64,000 bases of DNA from contig ONDV01000004.1 in NCBI GenBank assembly GCA_900316665.1, positions 49,344 through 113,343 on the forward strand, in the 5' to 3' direction. Source of the stretch: an uncultured Lachnospiraceae bacterium (lineage in GTDB: Bacteria; Bacillota; Clostridia; Lachnospirales; Lachnospiraceae). The notes beneath the pieces were generated by a model, which searched no databases, was not told the DNA's origin, and worked only from the letters and a program-made list of their open reading frames with translations. Below are positions 25,650 to 33,974 of the stretch, piece by piece. A program made the position numbers and the translations under genes. The first letter of the stretch is position 1. Every line of letters begins with the position of its first letter.

Positions 25650-27050
25650 TTACTTTCCTTCCTGGTCCTCTTCCCCGTCAATGTCAGCTTCCGCTGCCTT
25701 TATCATTATCGCGCTCTCTATCCTCTTCCTCTGCAGGATACATCCGATCTCATACTGACCGTTGACGCTTCCTGTGAAATTGTATGCATTTGCCTGGCAG
25801 CCGCCGCTGCAGTAATATCTTGCAAAGCAGTCGTCGCAGGCCGGCTTTGAATAGACATTGCATGACTTGAATGTATCGCGGAGCTCTGTATTTTTGATGC
25901 CGTCCCATACATTCCCCATGAGAAAATCTTTGTTTCCTACAAACTGGTGGCAGGGATAGAGGTCTCCGTCAGGCGTCACTGCAAGATATTCGGTACCTGA
26001 ACCGCATCCCGACAGTCTCTTGTATACGCAGGGACCGCCGGTGAGGTCAATCATGAAATGGAAGAAATTGAATTCCCTGTCAGTCTTATATCTCTTTACC
26101 ATCTCGGCAGCAAGCGCGTCGTACTCCGAAAGGAGTTTCGGCACATCATCCTCAGTGATGGCGTAATCCATTTCCGGAGGCGCCACGACAGGCTCTACGG
26201 AAATCTCATGGAATCCCATGTCGGCAAGACTCAGCACATCCTTTGAAAAATCAGTATTATGGTGAGTGTAAGTGCCACGGACATAATATTCCAGCCCCAG
26301 CTCCTCACGGCGTCTTGCAAATTCGCGGATCTTCGGAATGATAGTGTCATAAGAACCGCTTCCGTTCGGGAAGGGCCGCATCATGTCATGCACTTCTTTA
26401 CGGCCGTCTATGGAGAGAACCACGTTTTTCATCTCGCGGTTGCAGAAATCCATTATCTCGTCATTCAGAAGGACTCCGTTTGTAGTCAGGGTAAATCTGA
26501 ATTTCTTGTTTTTTTCCTTCTCTATAGACCTGCCGTATTCCACAAGGCGCTTTACCACGTCCCAGTTCATAAGCGGCTCACCGCCAAAGAAATCGACCTC
26601 AAGATTTACTCTCGAACCTGATGATGCGACAAGAAAATCAAGTGCCTGTTTCCCGACCTCAAACGGCATCAGCATCCGCTTCTGTCCGTGATAAGCTCCC
26701 TCATCTGCGAAACAGTATTTGCATCTCAAATTGCAGTCATGGGCTATATTCAGGCACAGTGCCTTTACCACATTCGGCCTCTTTGAAAAATCTATAATAC
26801 TGTCTTTTACGACATCGTGAGTAAAAAGTGTTCCGTCATCTACCAGTGCCTGAACCTCGCTGTACGCTTCCAGTATCTCATCCTTTGATACTGAACTGTA
26901 TTTTTCCTTCACGATTTCAGCAATCTCGCTTCTGGTATGATCGCTGTAGAGAGAAATTATGTCATAAGTTATATCATCGACTACGTGGACAGACCCTGAA
27001 TCAACGTCCATCACGATATTGTAGCCGTTCTGTCTGTATTGGTGAACCAC
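25650..27050 (-). CDS. scfB: Radical SAM maturase of the SCIFF thioether peptide
   Basis: About 466 residues. Radical SAM motif CNLRCKYC at about residue 107, preceded by an N-terminal peptide-recognition region starting VHQYRQNGYNIVMDVDSGSVHVVDD, and a C-terminal SPASM domain with Cys at CGSGTEYL, YPCHQF, CNVYSKPACDDC, YYCSGGC and IGCIL. The frame opens at a GTG at 27104 that lies inside a terminator, so I prefer the GTG at 27050, which aligns with the family start; its ribosome binding site is weak. It cross-links cysteines of the 47-residue SCIFF precursor encoded just upstream. Confidence 0.92.
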   Translation of the reverse strand: MVHQYRQNGYNIVMDVDSGSVHVVDDITYDIISLYSDHTRSEIAEIVKEKYSSVSKDEILEAYSEVQALVDDGTLFTHDVVKDSIIDFSKRPNVVKALCLNIAHDCNLRCKYCFADEGAYHGQKRMLMPFEVGKQALDFLVASSGSRVNLEVDFFGGEPLMNWDVVKRLVEYGRSIEKEKNKKFRFTLTTNGVLLNDEIMDFCNREMKNVVLSIDGRKEVHDMMRPFPNGSGSYDTIIPKIREFARRREELGLEYYVRGTYTHHNTDFSKDVLSLADMGFHEISVEPVVAPPEMDYAITEDDVPKLLSEYDALAAEMVKRYKTDREFNFFHFMIDLTGGPCVYKRLSGCGSGTEYLAVTPDGDLYPCHQFVGNKDFLMGNVWDGIKNTELRDTFKSCNVYSKPACDDCFARYYCSGGCQANAYNFTGSVNGQYEIGCILQRKRIESAIMIKAAEADIDGEEDQEGK

Positions 27051-27082
27051 CTTTTTTCTATTATTCCTTTCCTGATTATCTA

Positions 27083-27120
27083 AACAAAAAACAAAAGACC
27101 GCACTCAGCTGTACGGTCTT
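27083..27120 (-). terminator. Terminator between SCIFF peptide gene and its maturase
   Basis: Minus strand AAGACCGTAC-AGCTGA-GTGCGGTCTT followed by TTGTTTTTTG. Partial read-through would give high peptide and low enzyme levels. Confidence 0.8.
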
Positions 27121-27174
27121 TGTGATCCAGACCATCAGCCTGGAACGCGGTATTCGCTGTTCCATTCCGGACAG

Positions 27175-27318
27175 TCATTTCTTGTGTTCGCAGCTCTGAT
27201 TGCCTACTGTGCAGCTGGTCTTGCATGCTGACTGGCATGAAGTCTGGCATTCGCCGCAACCGCCTGTCTTGACTGTGTTCTGGAGTTTTCTGGTGCTTAA
27301 AGACTTGATATGCTTCAT
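27175..27318 (-). CDS. scfA: SCIFF (six-cysteines-in-forty-five) ranthipeptide precursor
   Basis: 47 residues, ATG 27318 to TGA 27175, missed by ordinary ORF cut-offs. It starts MKHIKSLSTRKLQNTVKTGG and has six Cys at positions 21, 24, 28, 32, 36 and 43 (CGEC, CQSAC, TSC, QSC), with acceptor Thr and Ser residues between them, then a basic end (EHKK). This is the near-universal clostridial SCIFF precursor, modified by the neighbouring radical SAM enzyme to form thioether links. AGGGAG lies eight bases upstream. A consensus promoter precedes it and a terminator follows. The biological role of SCIFF is not settled; a quorum-sensing-like role has been proposed. Confidence 0.96.
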   Translation of the reverse strand: MKHIKSLSTRKLQNTVKTGGCGECQTSCQSACKTSCTVGNQSCEHKK

Positions 27319-27374
27319 ATCTTGTGCTCCCTTCAGCTTTCCGGCCCTGCCGGTATTATTTCATAGACTTTCAG

Positions 27375-27404
27375 ATTATATCATATCAGCAATACAGGTG
27401 TCAA
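27375..27404 (-). promoter_or_regulatory. Consensus sigma-A promoter of the SCIFF gene
   Basis: Minus strand TTGACA (27404-27399), 18-bp spacer, TATAAT (27380-27375). Both hexamers match consensus at all six bases. Start would be near 27368, giving a leader of about 50 bases. Confidence 0.85.
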
Positions 27405-27475
27405 AAAATACATTTTGCCTCCGGCATTTGTCAAACGTACGTTTCAACGTTCTTTACGATGCAAATCTCATTCTT

Positions 27476-28624
27476 TTATGATGCCGAGCCGGTCGAAGGA
27501 TTCACGGTCACATCAGCCTTATCGGCTATGAACTGGCAGGCCTTGTTTCCGACATACATTTTTTTGATATATGCCTTTCCGTCTGATACGGATGTGCCAT
27601 ATTCCTTATAAAATGCATTTGCGTCCTTGACTCCACTCTGCTTTATCATGGATTTAAGGTATTTGTCATATCCCTTCTGGTCGAATTTGATGTTTTCCTT
27701 CTTGGCGACAGCCTCGAAAATCAGCTCCTCCTTAAGGCTCTTTTCCATATTTTCCCTGACCTTTTCATTGAACTGTTTTTCGGTCATATTGAACTGCTTA
27801 AGATAAGACTTCATTGTTCCTGATGTCACATATGTCTCTTTGAATCTCTTCTTGTAGGCATCTACTCTCTTGTCGAGAAGACCGTCAGGCAATGTCACCT
27901 TTGAATTCTTCTCCATCTCATCGATCACTGCCGTGTTTACAGCTGCTTTCTTGTCGCTCTCGGCATTTTCCTTTGCAGCGGCTTTAAGATCATCAACCGT
28001 CTTGTACCCGTAATTTTTGAAATGCTCAGTCACATAATCATCATCAAGGTCACTCTCTTCTACAGGCTTTGCTATATAATTTATCTTGAATGTAAAAGTA
28101 ACCGTAGCGCCCGCCAGATCACTTGCCTGATAATCGCTTGGAAATGTCACCTCGGAATCAACGCTTGAACCCACGGAAGCTCCCACGAGTCCTGATGAGA
28201 ATCCGTCGATATAGCCGGTGCCGCTGGTGGCGTCCCTGTTGTTTGCTACATCTATATTTACATCCTCAGCACTTCCGCCTTCAAATGCAGTCCCGTCCTT
28301 CTTTCCGACATAATCCACATTAACGATCGAATCATTCTCTACCACGGTCTTCGTATCGTCCGCCTTGTAGCCGGCTGATGATATCAGATTTTTAAGATAG
28401 GTCTCCTCTGAATAATCTCCTGTGATCGTAAGCTTGAGATTGGAATAGTCCCCAAGTGTGACCTGCTTCGTTACGTCATAATCTACTGTTGCCGCTCCCT
28501 TTGAAGTGCTGTTTTTCTTATTGGAAGTCTTGTTCTTTCCCGAACAGCCTGTAAACATCATGGCAGATGCTATGAGAACCGGAACAAGAGCAGATGCGTA
28601 TTTTATTTTTCCTGCGAAAAGCAT
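27476..28624 (-). CDS. Trigger-factor-like FKBP-type peptidyl-prolyl isomerase lipoprotein
   Basis: 382 residues. A lipoprotein signal ends in MMFTGC (lipobox Cys at about residue 27). After a Ser/Lys/Asn linker come an FKBP domain (VENDSIVNVDYVGKKDGTAFEGGSAEDVNIDV, then FSSGLVGASVGSSVDSEVTFPSDY) and a helical trigger-factor C-terminal domain (DDYVTEHFKNYGYKTVDDLKAAAK through QFNEKVRENMEKSLKEELIFEAVAKKENI). It lacks the ribosome-binding N-domain of cytosolic trigger factor, which fits a chaperone outside the membrane that helps fold secreted proteins. Its promoter is back to back with that of the plus-strand gene. Confidence 0.88.
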   Translation of the reverse strand: MLFAGKIKYASALVPVLIASAMMFTGCSGKNKTSNKKNSTSKGAATVDYDVTKQVTLGDYSNLKLTITGDYSEETYLKNLISSAGYKADDTKTVVENDSIVNVDYVGKKDGTAFEGGSAEDVNIDVANNRDATSGTGYIDGFSSGLVGASVGSSVDSEVTFPSDYQASDLAGATVTFTFKINYIAKPVEESDLDDDYVTEHFKNYGYKTVDDLKAAAKENAESDKKAAVNTAVIDEMEKNSKVTLPDGLLDKRVDAYKKRFKETYVTSGTMKSYLKQFNMTEKQFNEKVRENMEKSLKEELIFEAVAKKENIKFDQKGYDKYLKSMIKQSGVKDANAFYKEYGTSVSDGKAYIKKMYVGNKACQFIADKADVTVNPSTGSAS

Positions 28625-28666
28625 TGTATTCTCCTAAACCAAAGTAAAACAAAAAGTACCTGCACT

Positions 28667-28695
28667 ATTTTATATCTGAGTGCCCATTTAGTCCA
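28667..28695 (-). promoter_or_regulatory. Promoter of the trigger-factor-like lipoprotein gene
   Basis: Minus strand TGGACT (28695-28690), 17-bp spacer, TAAAAT (28672-28667). Its -35 abuts the -35 of the divergent promoter. Confidence 0.5.
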
Positions 28696-28724
28696 TTGCT
28701 TTTTTAGTCTTCCTTTGATAAGAT
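28696..28724 (+). promoter_or_regulatory. Promoter of the divergent membrane protein gene
   Basis: TTGCTT (28696-28701), 17-bp spacer, TAAGAT (28719-28724). Confidence 0.55.
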
Positions 28725-28753
28725 AAGAAAAGTTTATCTGGAAGGAGAAATAA

Positions 28754-29254
28754 ATGCCAGTATTTGCAATAGTTCTTATCGTGATTGCAGCAGTCACGGC
28801 AGGCGTTCTCATATTCCTGTCTGTCCTCGGAAAGAGACTTGAAAAGAGGCAGGCGGAGCAGGACGAGAAAATAAGGGAATCTTCTCAGACGGTATCAATG
28901 CTGATCATTGACAAGAAGAAGATGCATATGAAGGATTCGGGTCTGCCCGAACAGGTGCTTTCAAGCACTCCCTGGTATGCCCGCCGGGCAAAGCTCCCGA
29001 TCGTCAAAGCCAAAGTCGGACCAAAGGTCATGTCATTCATAGCCGACACCAGGATTTATGAAGACATCCCCGTAAAGAAGGAAGTCAAGGCTACCATCAG
29101 CGGTCTCTATATCACGAGCGTGAGAGGTCTGCACGGCAAGCTTCAGACCACGAAGAGAAAGAAGACTCTTCGCGAACGTCTCCTCGACAAGGCTACGGAA
29201 TACAGAGCAAAAGCTGCCGGAAGCTCTGCACCTGCAAAGAAAAAGAAGAAATAA
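28754..29254 (+). CDS. Membrane-anchored basic protein of unknown function
   Basis: 166 residues. One N-terminal helix (VFAIVLIVIAAVTAGVLIFLSVL), a charged coiled-coil-like stretch (KRLEKRQAEQDEKIRESSQ), then a soluble region in which VSMLIIDKKKMHMKDSGLPEQV and LPIVKAKVGPKVMSFIADTRIYEDIPVKKEVKATISGLYI suggest a beta-rich domain, and a strongly basic C-terminus (RKKTLRERLLDK, then five lysines). I think it is a conserved Lachnospiraceae protein but cannot name a family. ATG with GGAAGGAG seven bases upstream, own promoter and terminator. Confidence 0.85.
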   Translation: MPVFAIVLIVIAAVTAGVLIFLSVLGKRLEKRQAEQDEKIRESSQTVSMLIIDKKKMHMKDSGLPEQVLSSTPWYARRAKLPIVKAKVGPKVMSFIADTRIYEDIPVKKEVKATISGLYITSVRGLHGKLQTTKRKKTLRERLLDKATEYRAKAAGSSAPAKKKKK

Positions 29255-29263
29255 AAAAACGAT

Positions 29264-29293
29264 AAAAGGTCTGAGCGAAAGCTCAGACCTTTT
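29264..29293. terminator. Bidirectional terminator between convergent genes
   Basis: AAAAGGTCTGAGC-GAAA-GCTCAGACCTTTT: a 13-bp perfect stem with a GAAA tetraloop and T-tract on the plus strand. The stop codon of the GntR-family gene (29283-29285) is inside the stem. Confidence 0.9.
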
Positions 29294-29972
29294 TATTTTG
29301 CTCTTCTATTACTTTTCTCACACCTGCCACCTGATTTTCAAGATGGGTATGCATGACGGATTTTACATATTCCTTATCCTGGCGTCTGAGACCGTCGACT
29401 ATACATGTGTGCTCGCTCACCAGCTGCCGGTAGTCGGCATTGTCCTTGACATACTCATATCTGTAGCGGTACATCTGCTCGCGGAGATTGGATACGATAT
29501 TCACCAGCTTGGGGTTATCGGTCATGGCATAGATCACATCATGAAACTGCTCGTCGGAACTGACAATGGCGCGGACGTTGCCTGACGCAACCGATTTCTC
29601 GAAATCGCGCATGGCCTCGGCAAGTTTCGACAGGCTCTTCTTATTTACTTTCTCACAGGCTTTCGACACAGCCAGCTCATCCAGAGCATCCCTGATTTCC
29701 AGCACATCGTAGAGATCCTTCTCTGTCATGCCTGCCACCTGGGCGCCTTTTCTCGGAATAGTGATCGCCAGTCCTTCCTGCTCCAGCATCCTTATGGCTT
29801 CCCTGATCGGAGTACGGCTGACTCCCAGTTCCTCAGCAAGATGCATCTCCATCAGCCTCTCGCCCGGCTTCAGGTTGCCTCTTAAAATCGCATCTCGTAA
29901 TGTCTTGAATACCACATCTCTAAGCGGAAGATAAGCATCCTGATTTAATTTTAATTCCATCGCCTTTGACAT
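29283..29972 (-). CDS. GntR-family transcriptional regulator, FadR/FCD subfamily
   Basis: 229 residues. N-terminal winged helix-turn-helix (VVFKTLRDAILRGNLKPGERLMEMHLAEELGVSRTPIREAIRMLEQEGLAITIPRKGAQV) and a C-terminal all-helical FCD ligand domain with the metal-binding pattern (EIRDALDELA, DEQFHDVIYAMTDNPKL, SEHTCIVDGLRR, MHTHLENQ). The preferred start is the ATG at 29972 with AAAGGAG eight bases upstream, located in the end of ispE; a GTG at 29981 is the alternative. Co-transcribed with ispE. Effector and targets unknown. Confidence 0.9.
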   Translation of the reverse strand: MSKAMELKLNQDAYLPLRDVVFKTLRDAILRGNLKPGERLMEMHLAEELGVSRTPIREAIRMLEQEGLAITIPRKGAQVAGMTEKDLYDVLEIRDALDELAVSKACEKVNKKSLSKLAEAMRDFEKSVASGNVRAIVSSDEQFHDVIYAMTDNPKLVNIVSNLREQMYRYRYEYVKDNADYRQLVSEHTCIVDGLRRQDKEYVKSVMHTHLENQVAGVRKVIEEQNKKV

Positions 29973-29977
29973 GATTC

Positions 29978-30850
29978 TCACTCCTTTCCGAGAGGTCCGC
30001 AGGTTTCAGACAATCTGAATTCAGCATCCGGATATATATGCTCCAGCCTGTCTCTCGCATCCTCCATAGATTTACTGTCTCTGAATATACCGAAAACCGA
30101 AGGCCCGCTCCCGCTCATCATGGAGGCATCGGCTCCGGCTGATCTCATATCAGCTACCATATCGCCGATCCGCTTTTCCATAGTCAATGACGCTTTATAA
30201 AGCACATTTCCCATAAGCGGCATAAGTCTCTCCCAGCTTCCCGAGCGCGCAGCCTCTTCTATTTTCTCATTGTAAGGATGAACGACATTTGAAAGCGTAT
30301 CGTATTTCCTGTAAACTTCCCCGGTATTTAAGCCACCCTTTATTTTGGCTATCAGGATATACCTCTTCGGCAGCTCCGGAAGTCCGGTGAGTTTATCTCC
30401 GGTACCTTCCGCTATCATAAGACCGCCGTGAAGACAATAAGGCACATCCGACCCTATCGAGAGACCCACTTTCCGAAGTAGCTCATCATCAGCTCCAAGC
30501 CCTTCCAGCCTGTCGATGAGCCTTATCACGGCAGCCGCATCCGCGCTTCCTCCTGCAAGACCGGCTGATAATGGTATATTCTTTTTCAAAAAAATGTCAT
30601 AACCCCTGTCGATGCCAAATCTGGCTTTCATGGCTTCAGCCGCTCTGACGCAGAGATTGCTGCCGTCGTTTTTCAGTTCTCCAGACCCATCAATGGTCAG
30701 CCTGATCCCCTTATTTGCGGATCTCACCACTTCTATTTCATCAAAACATGTCACGCTCTGCATCAGCATCCACAGAAGATGGTAACCGTCATCCCTCTTC
30801 CCTGTGATATCAAGTGACAGATTTATCTTGGCTGGTGCTTTTATCTTCAT
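29978..30850 (-). CDS. ispE: 4-diphosphocytidyl-2-C-methyl-D-erythritol kinase
   Basis: 290 residues from the ATG at 30850 (GGGAG six to seven bases upstream); an open frame to 30931 is not supported. GHMP kinase features: MKIKAPAKINLSLDITGKRDDGYHLL at the start, the ATP-loop IPLSAGLAGGSADAAAVIRL, and GADASMMSGSGPSVFGIF near the end. Phosphorylates CDP-methylerythritol in the MEP isoprenoid pathway. The following regulator gene begins at its stop codon. Confidence 0.95.
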   Translation of the reverse strand: MKIKAPAKINLSLDITGKRDDGYHLLWMLMQSVTCFDEIEVVRSANKGIRLTIDGSGELKNDGSNLCVRAAEAMKARFGIDRGYDIFLKKNIPLSAGLAGGSADAAAVIRLIDRLEGLGADDELLRKVGLSIGSDVPYCLHGGLMIAEGTGDKLTGLPELPKRYILIAKIKGGLNTGEVYRKYDTLSNVVHPYNEKIEEAARSGSWERLMPLMGNVLYKASLTMEKRIGDMVADMRSAGADASMMSGSGPSVFGIFRDSKSMEDARDRLEHIYPDAEFRLSETCGPLGKE

Positions 30851-31084
30851 AGCCGGCTCCCTGATCAAACTAGCGGATTGTTTCGGTCTGTTTCTTGTAT
30901 GCAAAGTGCATTTTATCACATTTTCGTACAATTGTGAAGAGGACTGCAGGACAGAAGAAGCAAAGGAAGTATTCCAAAATTGAAATTTTAATAGATAATC
31001 ATTATGTTTTTAAGCCGGGTAGCCGATATAGAAAGTATGAAAAAGGAATTTTCATGCCGAATCAATCTATGGAAGGAGAAAACT

Positions 31085-31678
31085 ATGGCAATCAACAGTA
31101 TTCAGGGAACCACGCCCTACAGCTCAAGCGTAAAGACAGGGGCGGAAACGGCAAAGAGATCCGAAAAAGAGACAAAAGCGACTGATTCTGCGGCAGCCGT
31201 ATACGAGCCGTCAGGCAAAGCATCATCCGCAAAAAAAGGTGACAGAAGCGCCATCATCGCAATGATGAAAGAAGATCTTGCCAAGAGACAGCAGCAGCTT
31301 CAGAATATCGTCACTGATATGATGACGAAGCAGGGACAGAAGATCGGACAGTCTGATGACATCTGGAAATTCCTCGCAGGAGGTAATTTTACAGTCGATG
31401 CGGCGACTAAGGCAGAAGCGCAGAAAGAAATTGCAGATGACGGTTACTGGGGTGTCGAGAAGACTTCTGATCGTATTGTCGATTTTGCAAAAGCTCTTAC
31501 CGGAAATGACGCATCCAAAGCGGACAAGATGATCGAAGCCTTCAAGAAAGGCTTCAGCGAAGCTACATCAGCCTGGGGCAAGACGCTTCCTGACATCTCA
31601 CAGCGCACCTATGATGCTGTATTAAAGAAATTCGATGCCTGGAAAAACGGCACTGAGACAGCATCTGATGAGCAGTAA
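31085..31678 (+). CDS. Soluble helical protein of unknown function
   Basis: 197 residues from the ATG at 31085, with GGAAGGAG six bases upstream; the frame opens at 31004. The first 55 residues are Ser/Thr/Lys-rich and probably disordered (MAINSIQGTTPYSSSVKTG). The rest is helical: a glutamine-rich helix (AIIAMMKEDLAKRQQQLQNIVTDMMTKQGQKIG) and a conserved-looking C-terminal part (DDGYWGVEKTSDRIVDFAKALTGNDASKADKMIEAFKKGFSEATSAWGKTLPDISQRTYDAVLKKFDAWKNG). There is no signal peptide or membrane segment. The N-terminus is reminiscent of proteins exported by flagellar-type systems, but that is only an impression. Confidence 0.85.
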   Translation: MAINSIQGTTPYSSSVKTGAETAKRSEKETKATDSAAAVYEPSGKASSAKKGDRSAIIAMMKEDLAKRQQQLQNIVTDMMTKQGQKIGQSDDIWKFLAGGNFTVDAATKAEAQKEIADDGYWGVEKTSDRIVDFAKALTGNDASKADKMIEAFKKGFSEATSAWGKTLPDISQRTYDAVLKKFDAWKNGTETASDEQ

Positions 31679-31730
31679 AAATATGGCGGTCTTTTGAATT
31701 CCGCCGGGCAATGAAACTATATATGATGAT

Positions 31731-31759
31731 GCGGGTGTAAAAAGTACCTTTCGGCAACC
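31731..31759. repeat. Imperfect palindromic repeat, copy 2
   Basis: GCGGGTGTAAAAAGTACCTTTCGGCAACC shares its core with 3664-3690. It lies in the intergenic gap 31679-31873 after a small GGCGG/CCGCC hairpin. Confidence 0.45.
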
Positions 31760-31842
31760 ATATATGATCAAAAATACAGCTCCATTGCTATCGCGAAAAA
31801 AGCAGATATAATCAAAAAAAGCAGAGTCAGCATATACCAAAA

Positions 31843-31875
31843 GGCTGTCACACAAAAATGTGTGACAGCCTTTTT
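31843..31875. terminator. Bidirectional terminator between convergent genes
   Basis: GGCTGTCACACA-AAAA-TGTGTGACAGCC, a perfect 12-bp stem flanked by AAAA and TTTTT. It serves the plus-strand gene ending at 31678 and the minus-strand gene ending at 31874. Confidence 0.92.
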
Positions 31876-32623
31876 ATCCGTTGATCCCGCATTTCTTTCG
31901 TGAAAGTTCATCGAGAAGAGTCAGTTCATCCTCTTCTCTGTCTTCGGATGTATCTGCCGACTCCCAAGCCTCAGGAACAGGATCACCCTGCTCTCTCTTC
32001 GCCTCGATTATTGCATTGTTCAGAGACAGCATCTTGGCATCCAGCATTGAAACTATCGAAGAACATTCACGTAAGTCCCTGCTGATGTAGTCAGGAGCAT
32101 TTCCTTCGAATTTGTAATAGATCTTGTGCTCAAGAGAAGCCCAGAAATCCATCGCCAGAGTCCTTATCTGTATTTCGACTTTGGTATCCACAGCCCTGTC
32201 GGAAAGGAATATGGGAACAGATACTATCATATGGTAACTCTTGTAGCCGCTGGGTTTCGGATTCTTTATATAATCCTTTACAGACAAAACGGTGATGTCA
32301 TTCTGTCTCCTTATCATATCTGCAAGCATATAAATATCTGACGTAAACGAGCAGACGATCCTCACTCCCGCCACGTCATTTACATACTTCACCATATTTT
32401 CAATTGTGCTGTCGTAGCCGTATCGCTTCAGCTTCTTTACGATACTTTCCGGAGTCTTTATTCGCTTCTTTACATACTCGATCGGATTATATTGATGAAC
32501 ATGCTGAAATTCATCATTTAATATCTCTATCTTCGTGCCCACTTCCTTGAGAGCCGAATTATACAGAAGCATGAATGAATTCCAGGAATCTACTCCTTCA
32601 CTGTCATAACTTACATCATTCAT
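31874..32623 (-). CDS. Small alarmone synthetase (RelA/SpoT domain, RelQ-like)
   Basis: 249 residues. A stand-alone ppGpp synthetase domain: HQYNPIEYVKKRIKTPESIVKKLKRYGY, VNDVAGVRIVCSFTSDIYMLADMI (the RIV substrate region), DYIKNPKPSGYKSYHMIVSVPIF (GYxSxH, G-loop tyrosine stacking on GTP) and VEIQIRTLAMDFWASLEHKIYYKF. There is no HD hydrolase, TGS or ACT domain, so it can make but not degrade (p)ppGpp. The acidic tail of about 40 residues (ADTSEDREEDELTLLDEL) makes it slightly longer than typical RelQ. Single-gene unit. Confidence 0.93.
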   Translation of the reverse strand: MNDVSYDSEGVDSWNSFMLLYNSALKEVGTKIEILNDEFQHVHQYNPIEYVKKRIKTPESIVKKLKRYGYDSTIENMVKYVNDVAGVRIVCSFTSDIYMLADMIRRQNDITVLSVKDYIKNPKPSGYKSYHMIVSVPIFLSDRAVDTKVEIQIRTLAMDFWASLEHKIYYKFEGNAPDYISRDLRECSSIVSMLDAKMLSLNNAIIEAKREQGDPVPEAWESADTSEDREEDELTLLDELSRKKCGING

Positions 32624-32817
32624 ATCATACCTGCCTTATTTCCATTGCCTTATTAATTTAAGCATGGTTAGCTTTGATTCTCCCATGCGCCGTCATATTT
32701 TGCCGATCATATTTGATTTCGCGCGATTTTATTGATTTCTTATTCCTAAATGCTGCCACATCCGGCATTCTTATGACGCTGTAACCATTATACACCAGAT
32801 CCGGTCCGGTTTCCATA

Positions 32818-33084
32818 TCAGTAATCTTCTTCGATCACAGTCATCTCCAGAAAATCAAAGGGGATATCGTCCTGAAATGAATCGCTCCTGAACCTTACAT
32901 CAGCGTTTTTTTTGAAGTCCTTTATATTTGAATCCAACCAGATGGGATGGGCCAGATCCAGTTTTTCACACGCGCTGTCGATCGCCTTCCAGATCTTATG
33001 AGTCCTGGTGTCGTCCTCATAGTTTTCATATGTATAATCCTGAATGAGATGCGTATCTTTCCATTCTCTGAACCAGATTCTCAT
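32818..33084 (-). CDS. Small acidic protein of unknown function
   Basis: 88 residues, cytoplasmic by composition (MRIWFREWKDTHLIQDYTYENYEDDTRTHKIWKA..., only short stretches quoted), with aromatic and acidic residues and no Cys motif. The late sequence PFDFLEMTVIEEDY is Glu/Asp-rich. ATG 33084 follows the rRNA methyltransferase stop by two bases, and its GAGGAG site is made of that gene's last codons, so translation is coupled. No family recognised; coupling supports it being a real gene. Confidence 0.75.
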   Translation of the reverse strand: MRIWFREWKDTHLIQDYTYENYEDDTRTHKIWKAIDSACEKLDLAHPIWLDSNIKDFKKNADVRFRSDSFQDDIPFDFLEMTVIEEDY

Positions 33085-33086
33085 GA

Positions 33087-33899
33087 CTATCTCCTCTGCC
33101 GGTATGCCTCGTACATTATTACAGCTGCTGATACGGCAGCGTTCAGGGATTCCAGCTGACCTCCCATGGGAATTCTTATTTTCATATCCGCCATGTCGGC
33201 TGTCTCTTTTTTTAGTCCGCTTCCCTCGTTTCCTATAAGTATAGCGGTCGCTCCCCGCATGTCCACATCACTGTAGACATGGCTTCCTTCAAGATATGCT
33301 GCCAGAAGTGATACTTTTCTTTCCTTCAAAAATGAAAGGCACCCCGTCAGCTCCCCCGGAGCCAGCCTGCAGAAAGGCACTCTTGTCATAGATCCCATAG
33401 AAGCCCTGGCTGCTTTCGGAGAAAGAGGATCGCAGGTATCGCCTGACATAATTATGCCGTCAGCGTATGCGCCTTCAGCTGTCCTGCACATGGTGCCGAG
33501 GTTTCCGGGATCCTGTATTCCGCAGAGCACGAGAAAGAGGGGATTTTTCTTCTTTGAGAAAGCTCTGTCCACTATCTCTTCCACCGGTTCAGAAGGATCA
33601 GACACCACCGCCAAAAGTCCCTGCGGATTGTCCGTATCAGACACGCTTTTCATTAGACTGTCAGGAAGACTGTAGATGCTGCAGTCCGTCTCGGGGATTT
33701 TCCTGCCTGACTCAATATACGACTCGGAAACATAAAGCTCAATTATTTTTTCAGCGGGAATATCATTTACAAATCTCTCGCCCTCGGCCACAAATGCTTT
33801 CATTTCTTTTCTGGCTTTTGATTTCCTTATAAGCTCCCGTACCCTTACTATATTCCGGTTGGAGCTGCTTTTTATATGAAGCAGCGGCTGAGTAGCCAT
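33087..33899 (-). CDS. TrmH/SpoU-family RNA 2'-O-methyltransferase
   Basis: 270 residues. An N-terminal SpoU substrate-binding domain (IVRVRELIRKSKARKEMKAFVAEGERFVND) and a C-terminal SPOUT domain with the three motifs: VLCGIQDPGNLGTMCRTAEG (motif 1, catalytic Arg), ATAILIGNEGSGL (motif 2) and IPMGGQLESLNAAVSAAVIMYE (motif 3, knot and SAM site; the common form is ESLNVSVA). Probably a 23S rRNA methyltransferase of the RlmB/TsnR group; the exact nucleotide is not predictable. Confidence 0.93.
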   Translation of the reverse strand: MATQPLLHIKSSSNRNIVRVRELIRKSKARKEMKAFVAEGERFVNDIPAEKIIELYVSESYIESGRKIPETDCSIYSLPDSLMKSVSDTDNPQGLLAVVSDPSEPVEEIVDRAFSKKKNPLFLVLCGIQDPGNLGTMCRTAEGAYADGIIMSGDTCDPLSPKAARASMGSMTRVPFCRLAPGELTGCLSFLKERKVSLLAAYLEGSHVYSDVDMRGATAILIGNEGSGLKKETADMADMKIRIPMGGQLESLNAAVSAAVIMYEAYRQRR

Positions 33900-33914
33900 A
33901 TCGGACTCCTGTCT

Positions 33915-33946
33915 TAAAAAAAGGAGGCAGTCTTTTGACGCCTCCT
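33915..33946 (-). terminator. Intrinsic terminator of pfkA
   Basis: Minus strand AGGAGGCGTC-AAAA-GACTGCCTCCT followed by TTTTTTT. It lies between the pfkA stop and the methyltransferase start. Confidence 0.88.
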
Positions 33947-33974
33947 GAAAATTTACTAAATTGAACTAAATCCG

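Noticed and set aside
27051..27104. Upstream GTG at 27104 as start of the SCIFF maturase
   Set aside because: The codon lies within the terminator stem and adds 18 residues absent from the family start.
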